A stretch of DNA of 64,000 nucleotides from Limimonas halophila (GCF_900100655.1 NZ_FNCE01000007.1:1-64000); one strand, 5' to 3'. Shown: positions 45,046 through 53,790, numbered from the stretch's first letter. Notes: generated from the sequence alone by a model not told the origin. Numbers and translations: made by a program.

Positions 45046-46463
45046 ACGGCGGCTCGCTCCTCAAGGCTGTTCGGCGGACCCGCGCCGTGCACCCCGTGCG
45101 CCGACGCTCCGTCCCATGTGGATGTGGCGACCCGCCCGCGCAAGCTGTTGGGGTGGGCTTCCGTGATGTCGACCTCGACCATGCGGCCGATGAGGCGGTC
45201 GGGCGCGTCCACGTGCACCGGCTGCATGTAGGGGCTGCGCCCGATGAGCTGGCCGGGGCGCTTGCCGTGCCCGTCGAACAGAACGGGCAGGCGCATGCCC
45301 ACGGTGCGGTGGTTGAAGGCGTGGCCCTGCTCGCCGAGCAATTGCTGCAGGCCGTGCAGACGCTCCGTCTTCACCGCCTCCGGCACGGCTTCCTCGGTGT
45401 TCATGGCCGCCGGCGTGCCCGGGCGCGGGCTGTACTTGAAGGCGTAGTTGTGGGCGAAGCCGACGTCGGCGATCAGGCGCAGGCTTTCCGCGTGGTCCTC
45501 GGCGGTTTCGCCCGGGTGGCCGACGATGAAGTCGGACGCCATGGCGATGTCGGGGCGCAGCTCGCGCACGCGCTCGACGATGCGGCGGTAGTGGTCCGCC
45601 GTGTGGCCGCGGTTCATGGCCTTGAGCACGCGGTCGGAGCCGCTCTGCACGGGCAGGTGCAGGAAGGGCATGAGCTGCGGCACGTCGCGGTGCGCGGTGA
45701 GCAGCTCGTCGTCCATGTCCTTGGGGTGGGAGGTGGTGTAGCGGATGCGCTGGACGCCCTCGATCTCCGCCAGCTCGCGGATCAGGCGGCCCAGGCCCCA
45801 TTCGCGCCCGTCCGGGCCCTCGCCGTGGTAGGCGCTGACGTTCTGGCCCAGCAGCACGATCTCCTGGCTGCCCGAGGCGACGAGCCCTCGCGCCTCCGCC
45901 AGCACGGTGTTCACCGGGCGGGAGAACTCGGCCCCGCGCGTGTAGGGGACGACGCAGAAGGTGCAGAACTTGTCGCAGCCCTCCTGCACCGAGAGGTAGG
46001 CACTCGGCCCCTGGGGCTGGCGCTCTTCGGGCAGGTGGTCGAACTTGTCCTCGACGGGGAAGTCGGTGTCGAGGATGCCGCGCCCCGGGCGCGAGCGTTC
46101 CGCCTTCGCAATGAGCTCGGGCAGGCGGTGGTAGGTCTGCGGGCCGACGACGACGTCCACCTGCGGCGCGCGCTCCAGGATTTCCTCGCCCTCGGCCTGG
46201 GCGACGCAGCCGGCGACGGCGAGCAGCGTGCGCCCGCCGTTGGCGGCCTTGGCGTCCTGGATGTGGCGCATGCGGCCGAGCTCGGAATACACCTTCTCCG
46301 CGGCCTTTTCGCGGATGTGGCAGGTGTTGAGCAGGATGAGGTCGGCGTCGTCGGGTTCGTCCGACAGCGTGTAGCCGAGCGGCGCCAGCACGTCCGCCAT
46401 GCGGGCGGAATCGTAGACGTTCATCTGGCAGCCGTAGGTCTTGATGTAGAGCTTCCTGGTCAC
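45042..46463 (-). CDS. miaB: tRNA-2-methylthio-N6-isopentenyladenosine synthase
   Basis: 473 residues. Radical-SAM enzyme adding a methylthio group to i6A37 of tRNA. The N-terminal cluster domain has [22 protein letters not shown] and a third cysteine in VAGCVAQ. The radical-SAM CxxxCxxC motif is CDKFCTFC, with VQEGCDKF just before it; [31 protein letters not shown] and [14 protein letters not shown] are typical. The C-terminal TRAM domain reads [19 protein letters not shown]. Confidence 0.98.
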   Translation of the reverse strand: MTRKLYIKTYGCQMNVYDSARMADVLAPLGYTLSDEPDDADLILLNTCHIREKAAEKVYSELGRMRHIQDAKAANGGRTLLAVAGCVAQAEGEEILERAPQVDVVVGPQTYHRLPELIAKAERSRPGRGILDTDFPVEDKFDHLPEERQPQGPSAYLSVQEGCDKFCTFCVVPYTRGAEFSRPVNTVLAEARGLVASGSQEIVLLGQNVSAYHGEGPDGREWGLGRLIRELAEIEGVQRIRYTTSHPKDMDDELLTAHRDVPQLMPFLHLPVQSGSDRVLKAMNRGHTADHYRRIVERVRELRPDIAMASDFIVGHPGETAEDHAESLRLIADVGFAHNYAFKYSPRPGTPAAMNTEEAVPEAVKTERLHGLQQLLGEQGHAFNHRTVGMRLPVLFDGHGKRPGQLIGRSPYMQPVHVDAPDRLIGRMVEVDITEAHPNSLRGRVATSTWDGASAHGVHGAGPPNSLEERAAV

Positions 46464-46567
46464 GGCGGTTCGTGTCCGCTCCCGACGGTCGTGCGTGGCA
46501 ATGGTGTTGGCGTGCTGCCCGGAAGCCTAACACCGGCCTTCGATGGGTCCAATGAAGGGTTGGGTGA

Positions 46568-46750
46568 CGGCGTTGGGACGCGCTGCTCACTTTCGCCGCC
46601 TTCGACGCCAATGTGAAGGAACTTCGCGGTGCAGGGGGTTACCGCCTACGGGTGGGAAATTACCGCGTACTCTTCACACGTCATGACGGTGAGCCCTACA
46701 TCGTGTTCGTGTACGCCGCCGCGCATCGGAGAGACGTCTATGAGCACTGA
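46568..46750 (+). pseudogene. Truncated RelE/ParE-type toxin
   Basis: Reading from just after an in-frame stop at 46565, about 60 codons give the C-terminal core of a RelE-type ribonuclease toxin: ANVKELRGAGGYRLRVGNYR, then VLF, then a closing FVYAAAHRRDVYEH. The normal first 30 or so residues and any ATG start are missing, so the gene is truncated. Its end overlaps the start of the antitoxin gene by 11 bases, the usual toxin-antitoxin coupling. Confidence 0.75.
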
Positions 46751-47084
46751 TGCAGCGCCGGTGTCGCGCGATCAATACGACGCGATGGTGGAACGCTTGG
46801 CCGACCTGGAGGATACGGTCGCGCTGTTGCAGGCGCGCTTGCAGGAAGATGGCCCCGGCATTCCGGCCGAGGTGCTGCGCGCGGAGTTGGACGGGGTGCA
46901 TCTCCTCACGGCGTGGCGCGAAAACTTGGGGATGACGGCGCGTGATCTCGCCGCGCGGGCCGGTGTGAGCGCGACCTACCTTTCGGAAATCGAGACGGGG
47001 CGCAAGCCAGGGTCCACGAGCGCCTACCGGGCGCTTTCAAGCGCGCTGGACGTTCCGATGGACTATCTCGTGCCGGACGAGTGA
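46740..47084 (+). CDS. XRE-family antitoxin partner of the truncated toxin
   Basis: 114 residues. An N-terminal coiled coil (about 8-40, YDAMVERLADLEDTVALLQA) resembles the toxin-binding part of RelE-linked antitoxins. The C-terminal helix-turn-helix (about 60-114) reads AWRENLGMTARDLAARAGVS, then ATYLSEIETGRKPG, then YRALSSALDVPMDYL. With the toxin fragment directly upstream this is a RelE-Xre type pair in which only the DNA-binding antitoxin survives. It may still repress its own promoter. Confidence 0.88.
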   Translation: MSTDAAPVSRDQYDAMVERLADLEDTVALLQARLQEDGPGIPAEVLRAELDGVHLLTAWRENLGMTARDLAARAGVSATYLSEIETGRKPGSTSAYRALSSALDVPMDYLVPDE

Positions 47085-47129
47085 CGCTGGACGTCGCGGC
47101 CAGAGGCACCTGTGTCGGCTGGCACGTTC

Positions 47130-47275
47130 CCCAAGACAGCCCCGGTATCCCGGTTCGCACCTGCTGTCCGCCTGACAGGTGCGATAAAACACGCTGTGTT
47201 TTCCCAAGACAGCCCCGATATCTCGGTTCGCACCCGCAGTCCGACTGACTGGAGCGATAAAACACGCTGTGTTTT
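47130..47275. repeat. 73-bp direct repeat, two tandem copies
   Basis: Units 47130-47202 and 47203-47275 match over most of their length. Each opens with CCCAAGACAGCCCCG and ends with AAAACACGCTGTGTTTT, itself a hairpin (7-bp stem, GCT loop). The first unit also has a CACCTG/CAGGTG stem. The last TT of unit 2 with the next A supplies the plsC stop codon on the minus strand. No spacer-repeat order, so it is not CRISPR. Confidence 0.85.
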
Positions 47276-48098
47276 AGGCGGCTTTTTTGAGGGAGGCGTC
47301 GATGTCGGCTTGGCGGCCGGCGAGGGATTCGGAGACGCCGCGGGCGACGGTCTGGTGGCAGGCCTGGGACATGGCCTTGCGGGAGCTGAAGTCGTCGATG
47401 GTGACGGGGGCGTGGAAGGTCACTTCGACGGTGATCGTGCCCAGGCCGAGCATGTTCCACATGTGCGGGGCGATATCCATGTCGCCGTACCAGGCGACGA
47501 AGGGGCGCAGGTAGCGGCCCATGGGGACACCGTCGAGCTTGGTGTAGGCGACGGAGACGGGCTGGACGGTGACGGGCCGGCCGTGCGGGCGCTTTTCGGC
47601 CACGGAGAAGAGGGCGCTGCGGAAGGGCAGCACGCGGTTGCCGTCGTCGCTGGTGCCTTCGGGAAAGAGGATGAGACGGTCGCCGGCTTCCAGGCGGCGG
47701 GTCATCTCGTCGCGCTGGCTGGCGGTGCGCCCGCGCCGGCGGTCGACGAAGACGGTGCGCTGGAGCTTGGCGAGCCAGCCGAAGAAGGGCCAGTCGGCGA
47801 TTTCCGCCTTGGCGACGAAGGAGCCCTCGATGAGGGCGCCGAGGACGGTGATGTCCAGGTAGGAGGTGTGGTTGCTGACGATCAGGGCGGGCCGCGTGTC
47901 GACGGGCTGGCCGTGCTGGACGAGCTTGAGCCCGAGCAGGCGCAGGCAGCGCTGATGGTACCAGCGCGGCAGGCGGTGCATCAGCGGCATCTGCAGCGCG
48001 ACGGCCGCGGCCTGGACCACCATGAGCGGCAGGGTGAAGCCGGCATAGACGAGGAGCCGGAAGAACGCCCGCGTCGGCGAGCCGAAGGCGACCTGCAT
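47274..48098 (-). CDS. olsA: Lysophospholipid/ornithine-lipid acyltransferase (PlsC/OlsA-like)
   Basis: 274 residues. One or two N-terminal membrane helices (about 12-37), then the acyltransferase motifs NHTSYLD (H-x4-D), KAEIADWPFFGWLAK, DRRRGR and FPEGTSDDG. PlsC enzymes acylate lyso-lipids at the inner membrane. Seven bases after an OlsB-like gene, it most likely converts lyso-ornithine lipid to ornithine lipid, although 1-acylglycerol-3-phosphate as substrate is not excluded. The Ala/Lys end of the protein runs into the 73-bp repeat. Confidence 0.85.
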   Translation of the reverse strand: MQVAFGSPTRAFFRLLVYAGFTLPLMVVQAAAVALQMPLMHRLPRWYHQRCLRLLGLKLVQHGQPVDTRPALIVSNHTSYLDITVLGALIEGSFVAKAEIADWPFFGWLAKLQRTVFVDRRRGRTASQRDEMTRRLEAGDRLILFPEGTSDDGNRVLPFRSALFSVAEKRPHGRPVTVQPVSVAYTKLDGVPMGRYLRPFVAWYGDMDIAPHMWNMLGLGTITVEVTFHAPVTIDDFSSRKAMSQACHQTVARGVSESLAGRQADIDASLKKAA

Positions 48099-48105
48099 GG
48101 CGCCC

Positions 48106-48921
48106 TCACCCCTCCGATTTGTCGTCGCGCGTCAGGTGGCGGACGTAGCGGTCGGTGACGAGGTCGGTCTTCACCACCACGCAGACGTCGGTGGTGTTGA
48201 AATCTTGGTCCACCACGGCGCCGTCGCCGACGAAGCCGCCCAGGCGCAGGTAGCCCTTGAGGAGCGGCGGCAGCTTGGCCGCCGCGCGGCGCGGCTTGAA
48301 GGCGTCCGGGTCCAGGCGGTTCATGTCCACGTAGAGATCCGGCCGCGCGACGGGGCGCAACGCGGGCGGGGCGAGGTGATGGTGGTAGAGGTAGGCGAGC
48401 TGCTCGCCGAGCGCGTCGGGGTCGGTGCCCAGCATGGACGCGCAGCCGAACATCAGGTGCACGTCGAAGTGCAGCACGTAGGCGGCGATGCCGCGCCAGA
48501 GCAGCTGCATCGTGGCGCCGGTGCGGTGATCGGCGGCGACGCAGGAGCGGCCGAGCTCCATGATCTCGCCGGGATAGGCCAGCAGCGCGTCGATGTCGTA
48601 TTCGTCGCTGGTGTAGAACTGCCCGGCGCGCTCGGCCTGCTCGCGGCGCATCAGGCGGTAGGTGCCGATGACGCCCTCGGGCCCGTCGGCGATGGCGGTG
48701 TCGAAGACGAGGAGATGGTCCGCGTGAGCATCGTAGGCGTCGAACTCGCGCCCGGTTTCCCGCTGCTCCGGCGTGGGCGTGGCGTTGCGCTCGGTCACGA
48801 AGACCGCATAGCGCAGCCGCTGCGACGCCTGGATCTCCGCGTCGGTTTCGGCAAGGCGGATGCGCAGGTTCCCCGATTCAACCTGAACGGGCCGCTGCGC
48901 GTCCTCGTGCGATGCCTGCAT
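48106..48921 (-). CDS. olsB: L-ornithine N-alpha-acyltransferase (OlsB-like GNAT)
   Basis: 271 residues. Transfers a 3-hydroxyacyl group from ACP to ornithine, the first step to phosphate-free ornithine lipids. The family pattern is clear: LAETDAEIQASQRLRYAVFV, EFDAYDAHADHLLVFD, IGTYRLMRREQA, YTSDEYDID, IMELGRSCVAADHR and LMFGCASMLGTDP, ending with FNTTDVCVVV. The ATG at 48921 has GGAG nine bases upstream; an ATG at 48930 is an alternative. It is followed by the partner acyltransferase. Confidence 0.85.
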   Translation of the reverse strand: MQASHEDAQRPVQVESGNLRIRLAETDAEIQASQRLRYAVFVTERNATPTPEQRETGREFDAYDAHADHLLVFDTAIADGPEGVIGTYRLMRREQAERAGQFYTSDEYDIDALLAYPGEIMELGRSCVAADHRTGATMQLLWRGIAAYVLHFDVHLMFGCASMLGTDPDALGEQLAYLYHHHLAPPALRPVARPDLYVDMNRLDPDAFKPRRAAAKLPPLLKGYLRLGGFVGDGAVVDQDFNTTDVCVVVKTDLVTDRYVRHLTRDDKSEG

Positions 48922-48979
48922 GGGGACCATCTCCGGCTTCGACACCGGCCGGGGCCGGTCCGTCGCCCCGCCGCCGGGG

Positions 48980-49402
48980 TTAGCTGTTGGCGCCGCTGCG
49001 GCGCTTGCCCAGGCCGATTTCCTTGGCCAGGCGGCTGCGCTCGGCGGCGTAGTTGGGCGCAACCATGGGGTAGTTGGGCGACAGGCCCCACTTCTCCCGG
49101 TACTGCTCGGGCGTCATGTTGTAGGCGGTCTTGAGATGCCGCTTGAGCATCTTGAGCTTTTTGCCGTCTTCCAGGCAGACGATGTAGTCGGGCGTGACGG
49201 ACTTGTTGATCGGCACGGCCGGGGTGGGGCGCTCGGCCTGCTGCTGCGGCGCGCCGCCGTTCTCCACCTGGGACAGCGTGGTGTAGACGTTGCGGATCAG
49301 CTTGCGCAGATCGTCCACGGCCAGGGTGTTGTTGGCGACATGCGCGGCAACGATGTCGGTCGTCAGGTTGAGAAGGGTATCGCTCGTCGTTTGTTCGGCC
49401 AT
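48980..49402 (-). CDS. mucR: MucR/Ros family zinc-finger transcriptional regulator
   Basis: 140 residues. Typical of alphaproteobacteria, where MucR proteins regulate exopolysaccharide, motility and cell-cycle genes and act as H-NS-like silencers of AT-rich DNA. The N-terminal helices mediate oligomerisation. The zinc-finger region reads TPDYIVCLEDGKKLKMLKRH, followed by LKTAYNMTPEQYREKWGL, and the basic C-terminus contains NYAAERSRLAKEIGLGKRR. Adjacent AT-rich DNA at 49470-49482 may be its own operator. Confidence 0.95.
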   Translation of the reverse strand: MAEQTTSDTLLNLTTDIVAAHVANNTLAVDDLRKLIRNVYTTLSQVENGGAPQQQAERPTPAVPINKSVTPDYIVCLEDGKKLKMLKRHLKTAYNMTPEQYREKWGLSPNYPMVAPNYAAERSRLAKEIGLGKRRSGANS

Positions 49403-49469
49403 CGTCGCGCTCCTGGCGTTCTCGGTCGCTGGCGGGTGTATTAGCGCCGGTTCACGGAACGCGCAATAG

Positions 49470-49482
49470 AAAACCGTTTTTT
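49470..49482. promoter_or_regulatory. AT-rich inverted repeat before mucR
   Basis: AAAAC (49470-49474) and GTTTT (49476-49480) flank a single C, an AT island in very GC-rich DNA about 70 bases upstream of mucR. MucR prefers such sites, so autoregulation is plausible. The rest of 49403-49637 holds no gene. Confidence 0.3.
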
Positions 49483-49637
49483 ACTGGACATACGCTTGGG
49501 ACAACGGCCGCGACCGCAGACACGTCGCGACGGAACGGCGTCGAGGCGCGGTCGGCCGATCGTGCCAGGCCGATCAATTTGAAGGGACAACAGCCCGGCG
49601 CGCCGCCATCCGGCCAGCGAATGGACGGCGGACCGGC

Positions 49638-50126
49638 TCAGCCCGCGTCGACGTCGCGGGCGAGGCACACGGCCTCGATGCGGCTGCCGTCGCGGCGCTG
49701 GTAGTAGCCGGGGCGGCGGCCCGTTTCGGTGAAACCGGCCTTGGTGTAGATGTGCAGCGCGGCCGTGTTGTCGGCCGCCACCTCCAGGTGAACGCGGCGC
49801 GCGCCCTTGGGCCGCGCGCGGTCGATCGCGGCTTCCAGCAACTCCGTGCCGAGACCGTTGCCGCGCGCCTCCTCCAGCACCGCAAGCGACTGAATCTCGA
49901 GCTCGTCGGCGGCGGCGCGGGCGAGGACGTAGCCCTGCGGCATGGTCTCGCCGAAGGCGCGGCCCGTGGCGATCCACGCGATGCAGCCGCTGTGCTGCAT
50001 GAGAGACTGGACCGCCTGCTGGGACCACTGCTCGTCGGGGAAGCAGGTGTTCTGCATGGCCGCGATCAGCGGCGCATCCAGCAGGCCGGCGGGATGGATC
50101 TGGGCTTCATCGGACGGGCGGCGCAT
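49638..50126 (-). CDS. rimI: Ribosomal-protein-alanine N-acetyltransferase (RimI-like)
   Basis: 162 residues, one GNAT domain: IQSLAVLEEARGNGLGTELL is the acetyl-CoA loop, and LEVAADNTAALHIYTKAGFT with RRPGYYQRRDG closes the fold. RimI acetylates the N-terminus of S18 and some other proteins. It follows tsaB by 11 bases, the usual pairing. ATG 50126 has GAGGAGG upstream; the longer frame overlaps tsaB and is unconserved. Confidence 0.93.
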   Translation of the reverse strand: MRRPSDEAQIHPAGLLDAPLIAAMQNTCFPDEQWSQQAVQSLMQHSGCIAWIATGRAFGETMPQGYVLARAAADELEIQSLAVLEEARGNGLGTELLEAAIDRARPKGARRVHLEVAADNTAALHIYTKAGFTETGRRPGYYQRRDGSRIEAVCLARDVDAG

Positions 50127-50137
50127 GGATCGCCTCC

Positions 50138-50821
50138 TCAGCGCGGCAGGGTGATGTCGGGTTGGCGCAGGTAGACCGGCCGGGGCGGCGGCGCGTCGGG
50201 ACCCGGCATGGGCCGGGCCGCGATCAGGGCCGCCAGGAGGGCCGGGTCGGGGCGTGGCGGGGCATCGGCGCGCGTCACCTCGCGGCCCGCGTTCCGCAGC
50301 GCCGGCTCCGCTTGATCCGCGCCGTCGCCCGCCAGGCACACGGGGCCGGGCGGCAGGTGCGCGGCGAGCGCGTCGGGCGGCATGGCGGCGCCCTCGGTGA
50401 CGGGCTGGCCGTCGGCGCCGACGAGCTGCACGTAGATGTCGGTCAGCTTGGCGTCGACGATCACGGCGACGGGGTGCTGGGCCGCCGGCACGCCCGCGGC
50501 GATGGCGGCGAAGCTGGTGACGCCGATGGCGGGGATACCCAGCGCCAGCGCGAAGCCGCGCGCCGTCGCCAGGCCGATGCGAACGCCGGTGAACGCGCCG
50601 GGGCCGGTGGTGACGCCGACGGCATCCAGGTCCGCGTAGGCCAGGCCAGCTTCGGCCATCGCGTCTTCGATCATGGGGACGAGGCGTTCCGCCTGCCCGC
50701 GGCGCATGGGCTCGTCGCGGACCGCGGCCAGCTCGCCCGCGCGCCGCACGGCGACGGCGCAGCCGCCGCCGGCGACATCGAACGCGAGCAGCGTTTGCGG
50801 CGTGGCGGCGTGTTCGGTCAT
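50138..50821 (-). CDS. tsaB: tRNA threonylcarbamoyladenosine biosynthesis protein TsaB
   Basis: 227 residues. Non-catalytic partner of TsaD in making t6A37. LLAFDVAGGGCAVAV opens the ASKHA-like fold, AERLVPMIEDAMAEAGLAYA and GVTTGPGAFTGVRIGLATAR are the hallmark blocks, and VIVDAKLTDIYVQL follows. The start at 50821 matches the family. It is divergent from the dipeptidase gene. Confidence 0.95.
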   Translation of the reverse strand: MTEHAATPQTLLAFDVAGGGCAVAVRRAGELAAVRDEPMRRGQAERLVPMIEDAMAEAGLAYADLDAVGVTTGPGAFTGVRIGLATARGFALALGIPAIGVTSFAAIAAGVPAAQHPVAVIVDAKLTDIYVQLVGADGQPVTEGAAMPPDALAAHLPPGPVCLAGDGADQAEPALRNAGREVTRADAPPRPDPALLAALIAARPMPGPDAPPPRPVYLRQPDITLPR

Positions 50822-50910
50822 GACGTTGCGCACCCGGAACGGGGGTCCGCCTTGCGGCGGGCGGCCGGCTGCGTCAGCCTTCCCCGCCCGCTGCCCCGAA
50901 TGGAGGACCC

Positions 50911-51468
50911 ATGGATCTGGTGGAGATCGCGCCGCCGGCCTTCGACGTCGAGTTGGACCTGCGCTACGCCACGGCGGACAACGTGACGGGCGCGCCCATC
51001 TACACGCGGGCCGCCGCTTATCTGCACGCGGAAGCCGCGGATAAGCTGGCCCGCGCCATCGAGTTGGCGCGCCCGCTGGGCTATCGCTTCAAGATCTTCG
51101 ACGCCTTCCGCCCGCCGGAGGCGCAGTGGAAGCTGTGGAATGCCTACCCCTCGGACGAGTTCGTCGCCGACCCGCGCCGCGGCTCGCCGCACTCGCGTGG
51201 GGCCGCCGTGGACCTGACGCTGATCGACGGCGCGGGGCGCGAGCTGGCCATGGGCACGGACTTCGACGCCTTCACGCCGCAGGCGCATCACGCCCGCACG
51301 GACATCGCGGTCGAGGCCCAGCGCAACCGCGCGCTGCTGCTGGGCCTGATGACGGCCGCCGGGTGGGACTGCTTCATGAACGAGTGGTGGCATTACCAGC
51401 TCTTCAATCCGCGCCATCGCCTGCCGCTCATCTCAGACCGCGCGCTGGCCCGGCCGTTGATGGCGTGA
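50911..51468 (+). CDS. D-alanyl-D-alanine dipeptidase (VanX/DdpX family, M15D)
   Basis: 185 residues, the normal size. Zinc peptidase cleaving free D-Ala-D-Ala. FKIFDAFRPPEAQW, the zinc motif SPHSRGAAVDL (S-x-H-x6-D) and the catalytic Glu plus third zinc histidine in NEWWHYQL are all present. There is no signal peptide, so it is cytoplasmic. Without vanH/vanA or a dpp operon nearby it more likely recycles cell-wall dipeptide than confers resistance. Confidence 0.94.
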   Translation: MDLVEIAPPAFDVELDLRYATADNVTGAPIYTRAAAYLHAEAADKLARAIELARPLGYRFKIFDAFRPPEAQWKLWNAYPSDEFVADPRRGSPHSRGAAVDLTLIDGAGRELAMGTDFDAFTPQAHHARTDIAVEAQRNRALLLGLMTAAGWDCFMNEWWHYQLFNPRHRLPLISDRALARPLMA

Positions 51469-51478
51469 CCGCGGTGGG

Positions 51479-52060
51479 TCACGCGATCCAGCAGGCTTCG
51501 TCGAAGGTGAGGCGCCGGTCGCGCGGCGGCAGCTTCGAGGGGTCGCCGTAGCCGACGTTGCACAGGAAGTTCGACTTCCATGTGCCCTCGGGGAAGAACT
51601 CGGCGTCCACCTTCTCCTTGGAGAAGCCGGACATCGGGCCGCAGTCCAGACCCAGCGCGCGGGCGGCGATGATGAAGTAGGCGCCCTGCATGCTGCCGTT
51701 GCGGAAGGCCGTCTCCTCGATGAACTTGGGCTTGCCCTCGAACCAGGAGCGCGCGTCGGCCTGCTGGAACAGCTCCGGCAGCTTTTCGTGGAATTCCAGG
51801 TCGTGGGCGATGATGGCGGTGGCGGGCGCCTGCATCGTCTTGGTGACGTTGCCCTCCATCAGCGCGGGCTTCAGGCGCTCCTTGGCCTCCTGGGACTTCA
51901 CGAAGACCACCCGCATCGGGCTGCAGTTGGCGCTGGTGGGGCCCATCTTGCACAGGTCCCAGATGCTCTGCAGCAGGGTGTCGCTGACGGGGGTGTCCTG
52001 CCACCCTTTGTGCGTGCGGGCCTCGCGGAAAATCAGGTCCATGCCTTCGTCGGACAGCAT
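51479..52060 (-). CDS. Malonic semialdehyde reductase RutE-like nitroreductase
   Basis: 193 residues. FMN-dependent nitroreductase fold: [20 protein letters not shown], then the flavin-binding [18 protein letters not shown], and [20 protein letters not shown] with [11 protein letters not shown]. Length and wording fit the RutE group, which reduces malonic semialdehyde to 3-hydroxypropionate in pyrimidine breakdown, but no other rut gene is near, so the physiological substrate is open. Confidence 0.87.
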   Translation of the reverse strand: MLSDEGMDLIFREARTHKGWQDTPVSDTLLQSIWDLCKMGPTSANCSPMRVVFVKSQEAKERLKPALMEGNVTKTMQAPATAIIAHDLEFHEKLPELFQQADARSWFEGKPKFIEETAFRNGSMQGAYFIIAARALGLDCGPMSGFSKEKVDAEFFPEGTWKSNFLCNVGYGDPSKLPPRDRRLTFDEACWIA

Positions 52061-52205
52061 CGTGCGCTCCCTTGCCTGTCCGGGCAGTGCTTCACGGCGG
52101 ACGGACTGTGGCGCGCCCGCCGGAGCACGGCAAGCCCTCTTGCCGTGGGGGTATTCGGGGGCCTACCGTCGGTCGCCACGGTTATGACGAGAGGATCGAT
52201 CGGGG

Positions 52206-53282
52206 ATGGCAAAATCGACTGGTGTGGCGCGCGCGCTCGCGGCCGGGCTTGTGAGCGGGGTGCTCGCGGCGGGCACGGCGCCGGCCGCGGCCGAGGAAAC
52301 CGGCGGAACCGATGACGGCCCGGCCGTGGACAACGGTGCCGTCGTGCTGATGTACCACCGCTTCGGCAACGAGAAGTACCCCAGCACCAACGTCCGCATG
52401 GAGCAGTTCAAGAACCACGTCGCCGAGCTGTCCAAGGACACCTACACCGTCCTGCCGCTGCCGGCGATCGTGGACGCGCTCGAGAACAACGAGCCGCTGC
52501 CCGATCACGCCGTCGCCATCACGGTCGACGACGCCTACGAGAGCTTCTTCACCAAGGCATGGCCGCTGCTGAAGGAGGCGGGCCTGCCGGTGACGCTCTT
52601 TGCAGCGACCCAGCCGATCGAGGACGACTACAAGACGATCATGTCCTGGGATCAGCTGGAGACCTTCGCGCAGCACGAACTGGGCACCGTGGGCAACCAC
52701 ACGCATACCCACGCCCACATGCCCGAGCAGTCGATCGACACCAACCTGGAGGAGATCGAGCGCAGCCAGGCGCTTTTGAAGAAGCACCTGGGCGAAAAAC
52801 CCGACCTCTTCTCCTATCCTTACGGCGAGTATTCCACCGACATCGCCAAGCTTGTCGCGGAAAAGGGCTTCCGCGCGGCGGTGGGTCAGCACTCGGGCGC
52901 CATCGGCCGGACCAAGGATCTGCTGACGCTGCCGCGATTCGCCATCAACGAAGCCTACGGCGGCATGGACCGCTTCACCCTGGTGACCAACAGCCTGCCG
53001 CTGCCCGCCGAGCAGGTGACGCCGAGGGAGCGCGTGCTGACGCCCGACACCAACCCGCCGATCTACGGCTTCACCGCGCACGACACCGTGGAACACCTGG
53101 ACAGCCTGAGTTGCTACGCCTCCGGCCGCGGCAAGGTCACCCACAAGCTGCTGGGCCAGCGCGTGGAAATCCGTCTGGACAAGCCGCTGCGCGAGGGCCG
53201 CTCGCGCATCAACTGCACGATGCCGACCCCGAGCGGGCGCTGGCGCTGGCTGGGCGCGCAGTTCCTGGTGCCGACGGACTGA
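52206..53282 (+). CDS. Polysaccharide deacetylase family protein, secreted
   Basis: 358 residues. A signal peptide (about 1-29, ending APAAAEE) exports it. The NodB-type domain begins VVLMYHRFGNEKYPSTN. The metal/catalytic motif reads AITVDDAYESFF (TFDD in most relatives; the two aspartates are kept) and the second motif NHTHTHAHM supplies zinc histidines; SYPYGEYST is motif 3. A C-terminal domain of about 90 residues follows with a lone pair of cysteines. It probably deacetylates an N-acetylated glycan in the periplasm; PgaB-like use is possible. Confidence 0.88.
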   Translation: MAKSTGVARALAAGLVSGVLAAGTAPAAAEETGGTDDGPAVDNGAVVLMYHRFGNEKYPSTNVRMEQFKNHVAELSKDTYTVLPLPAIVDALENNEPLPDHAVAITVDDAYESFFTKAWPLLKEAGLPVTLFAATQPIEDDYKTIMSWDQLETFAQHELGTVGNHTHTHAHMPEQSIDTNLEEIERSQALLKKHLGEKPDLFSYPYGEYSTDIAKLVAEKGFRAAVGQHSGAIGRTKDLLTLPRFAINEAYGGMDRFTLVTNSLPLPAEQVTPRERVLTPDTNPPIYGFTAHDTVEHLDSLSCYASGRGKVTHKLLGQRVEIRLDKPLREGRSRINCTMPTPSGRWRWLGAQFLVPTD

Positions 53283-53283
53283 C

Positions 53284-53790
53284 TCAGGCGATCGAGTCCA
53301 CGTCCTCGCCTTCCAGGTTGCCGGGCACGACCGTCACCGGCACGCGCAGCTTGCCCATCATCTTGCTGGTCAGCGCGGACACCAGCGGCCCGGGGCCCCC
53401 CTGGCCGGTGTTCGCGCCCAGCACGAGAATGGAGATGCTCGGGTCCTGCTCGATCAGCTTGAGCAGGGTTTCGCGCGGCGAGCCTTCCTTGAGATAGAGC
53501 GTCGCGATCCGCCCCGACAGCTCGTAGGCCTCGGCCGCGGCGCGCTGGAGCAGCTTTTCGGCTTCTCCGCGCGCTTCCTGGCGAATCAGGTCGCCGACGG
53601 TCATCCAGTGCTGGAAATCGTTCGGCTCCAGCACATAGAGCAGCGCCACGCGCCCGCCGGTGTGCATCGCCCGGCGGCAGGCGAAGCGCAGGGCCACGCG
53701 CATCTCGTCGGTGTCGTCGACCACGACGAGAAAAACACGCTGGCTCTCCTGCCCGGGCGTCTCCGCACGCGCGTCCGTTTCAGCCATCAC
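53284..53790 (-). CDS. Universal stress protein (UspA family)
   Basis: 168 residues, one Usp domain. VFLVVVDDTDEMRVALRFAC opens the fold and the ATP-binding loop appears as LVLGANTGQGGPGPLVSAL, close to G-x2-G-x9-G-S/T. AARVALLYVLEP-like spacing between strands is normal. Such proteins respond to starvation or oxidative stress, with unknown mechanism. It converges tail-to-tail with the deacetylase gene with one base between the stops. Confidence 0.92.
   Translation of the reverse strand: MMAETDARAETPGQESQRVFLVVVDDTDEMRVALRFACRRAMHTGGRVALLYVLEPNDFQHWMTVGDLIRQEARGEAEKLLQRAAAEAYELSGRIATLYLKEGSPRETLLKLIEQDPSISILVLGANTGQGGPGPLVSALTSKMMGKLRVPVTVVPGNLEGEDVDSIA

Noticed and set aside
47130-47275. 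CRISPR array
   Set aside because: Only two directly adjacent 73-bp units without unique spacers and no cas genes nearby.
50911-51468. Vancomycin-resistance gene vanX
   Set aside because: It is the VanX/DdpX family, but no vanH, vanA, vanR or vanS is nearby and the host is Gram-negative; recycling of D-Ala-D-Ala is more likely.
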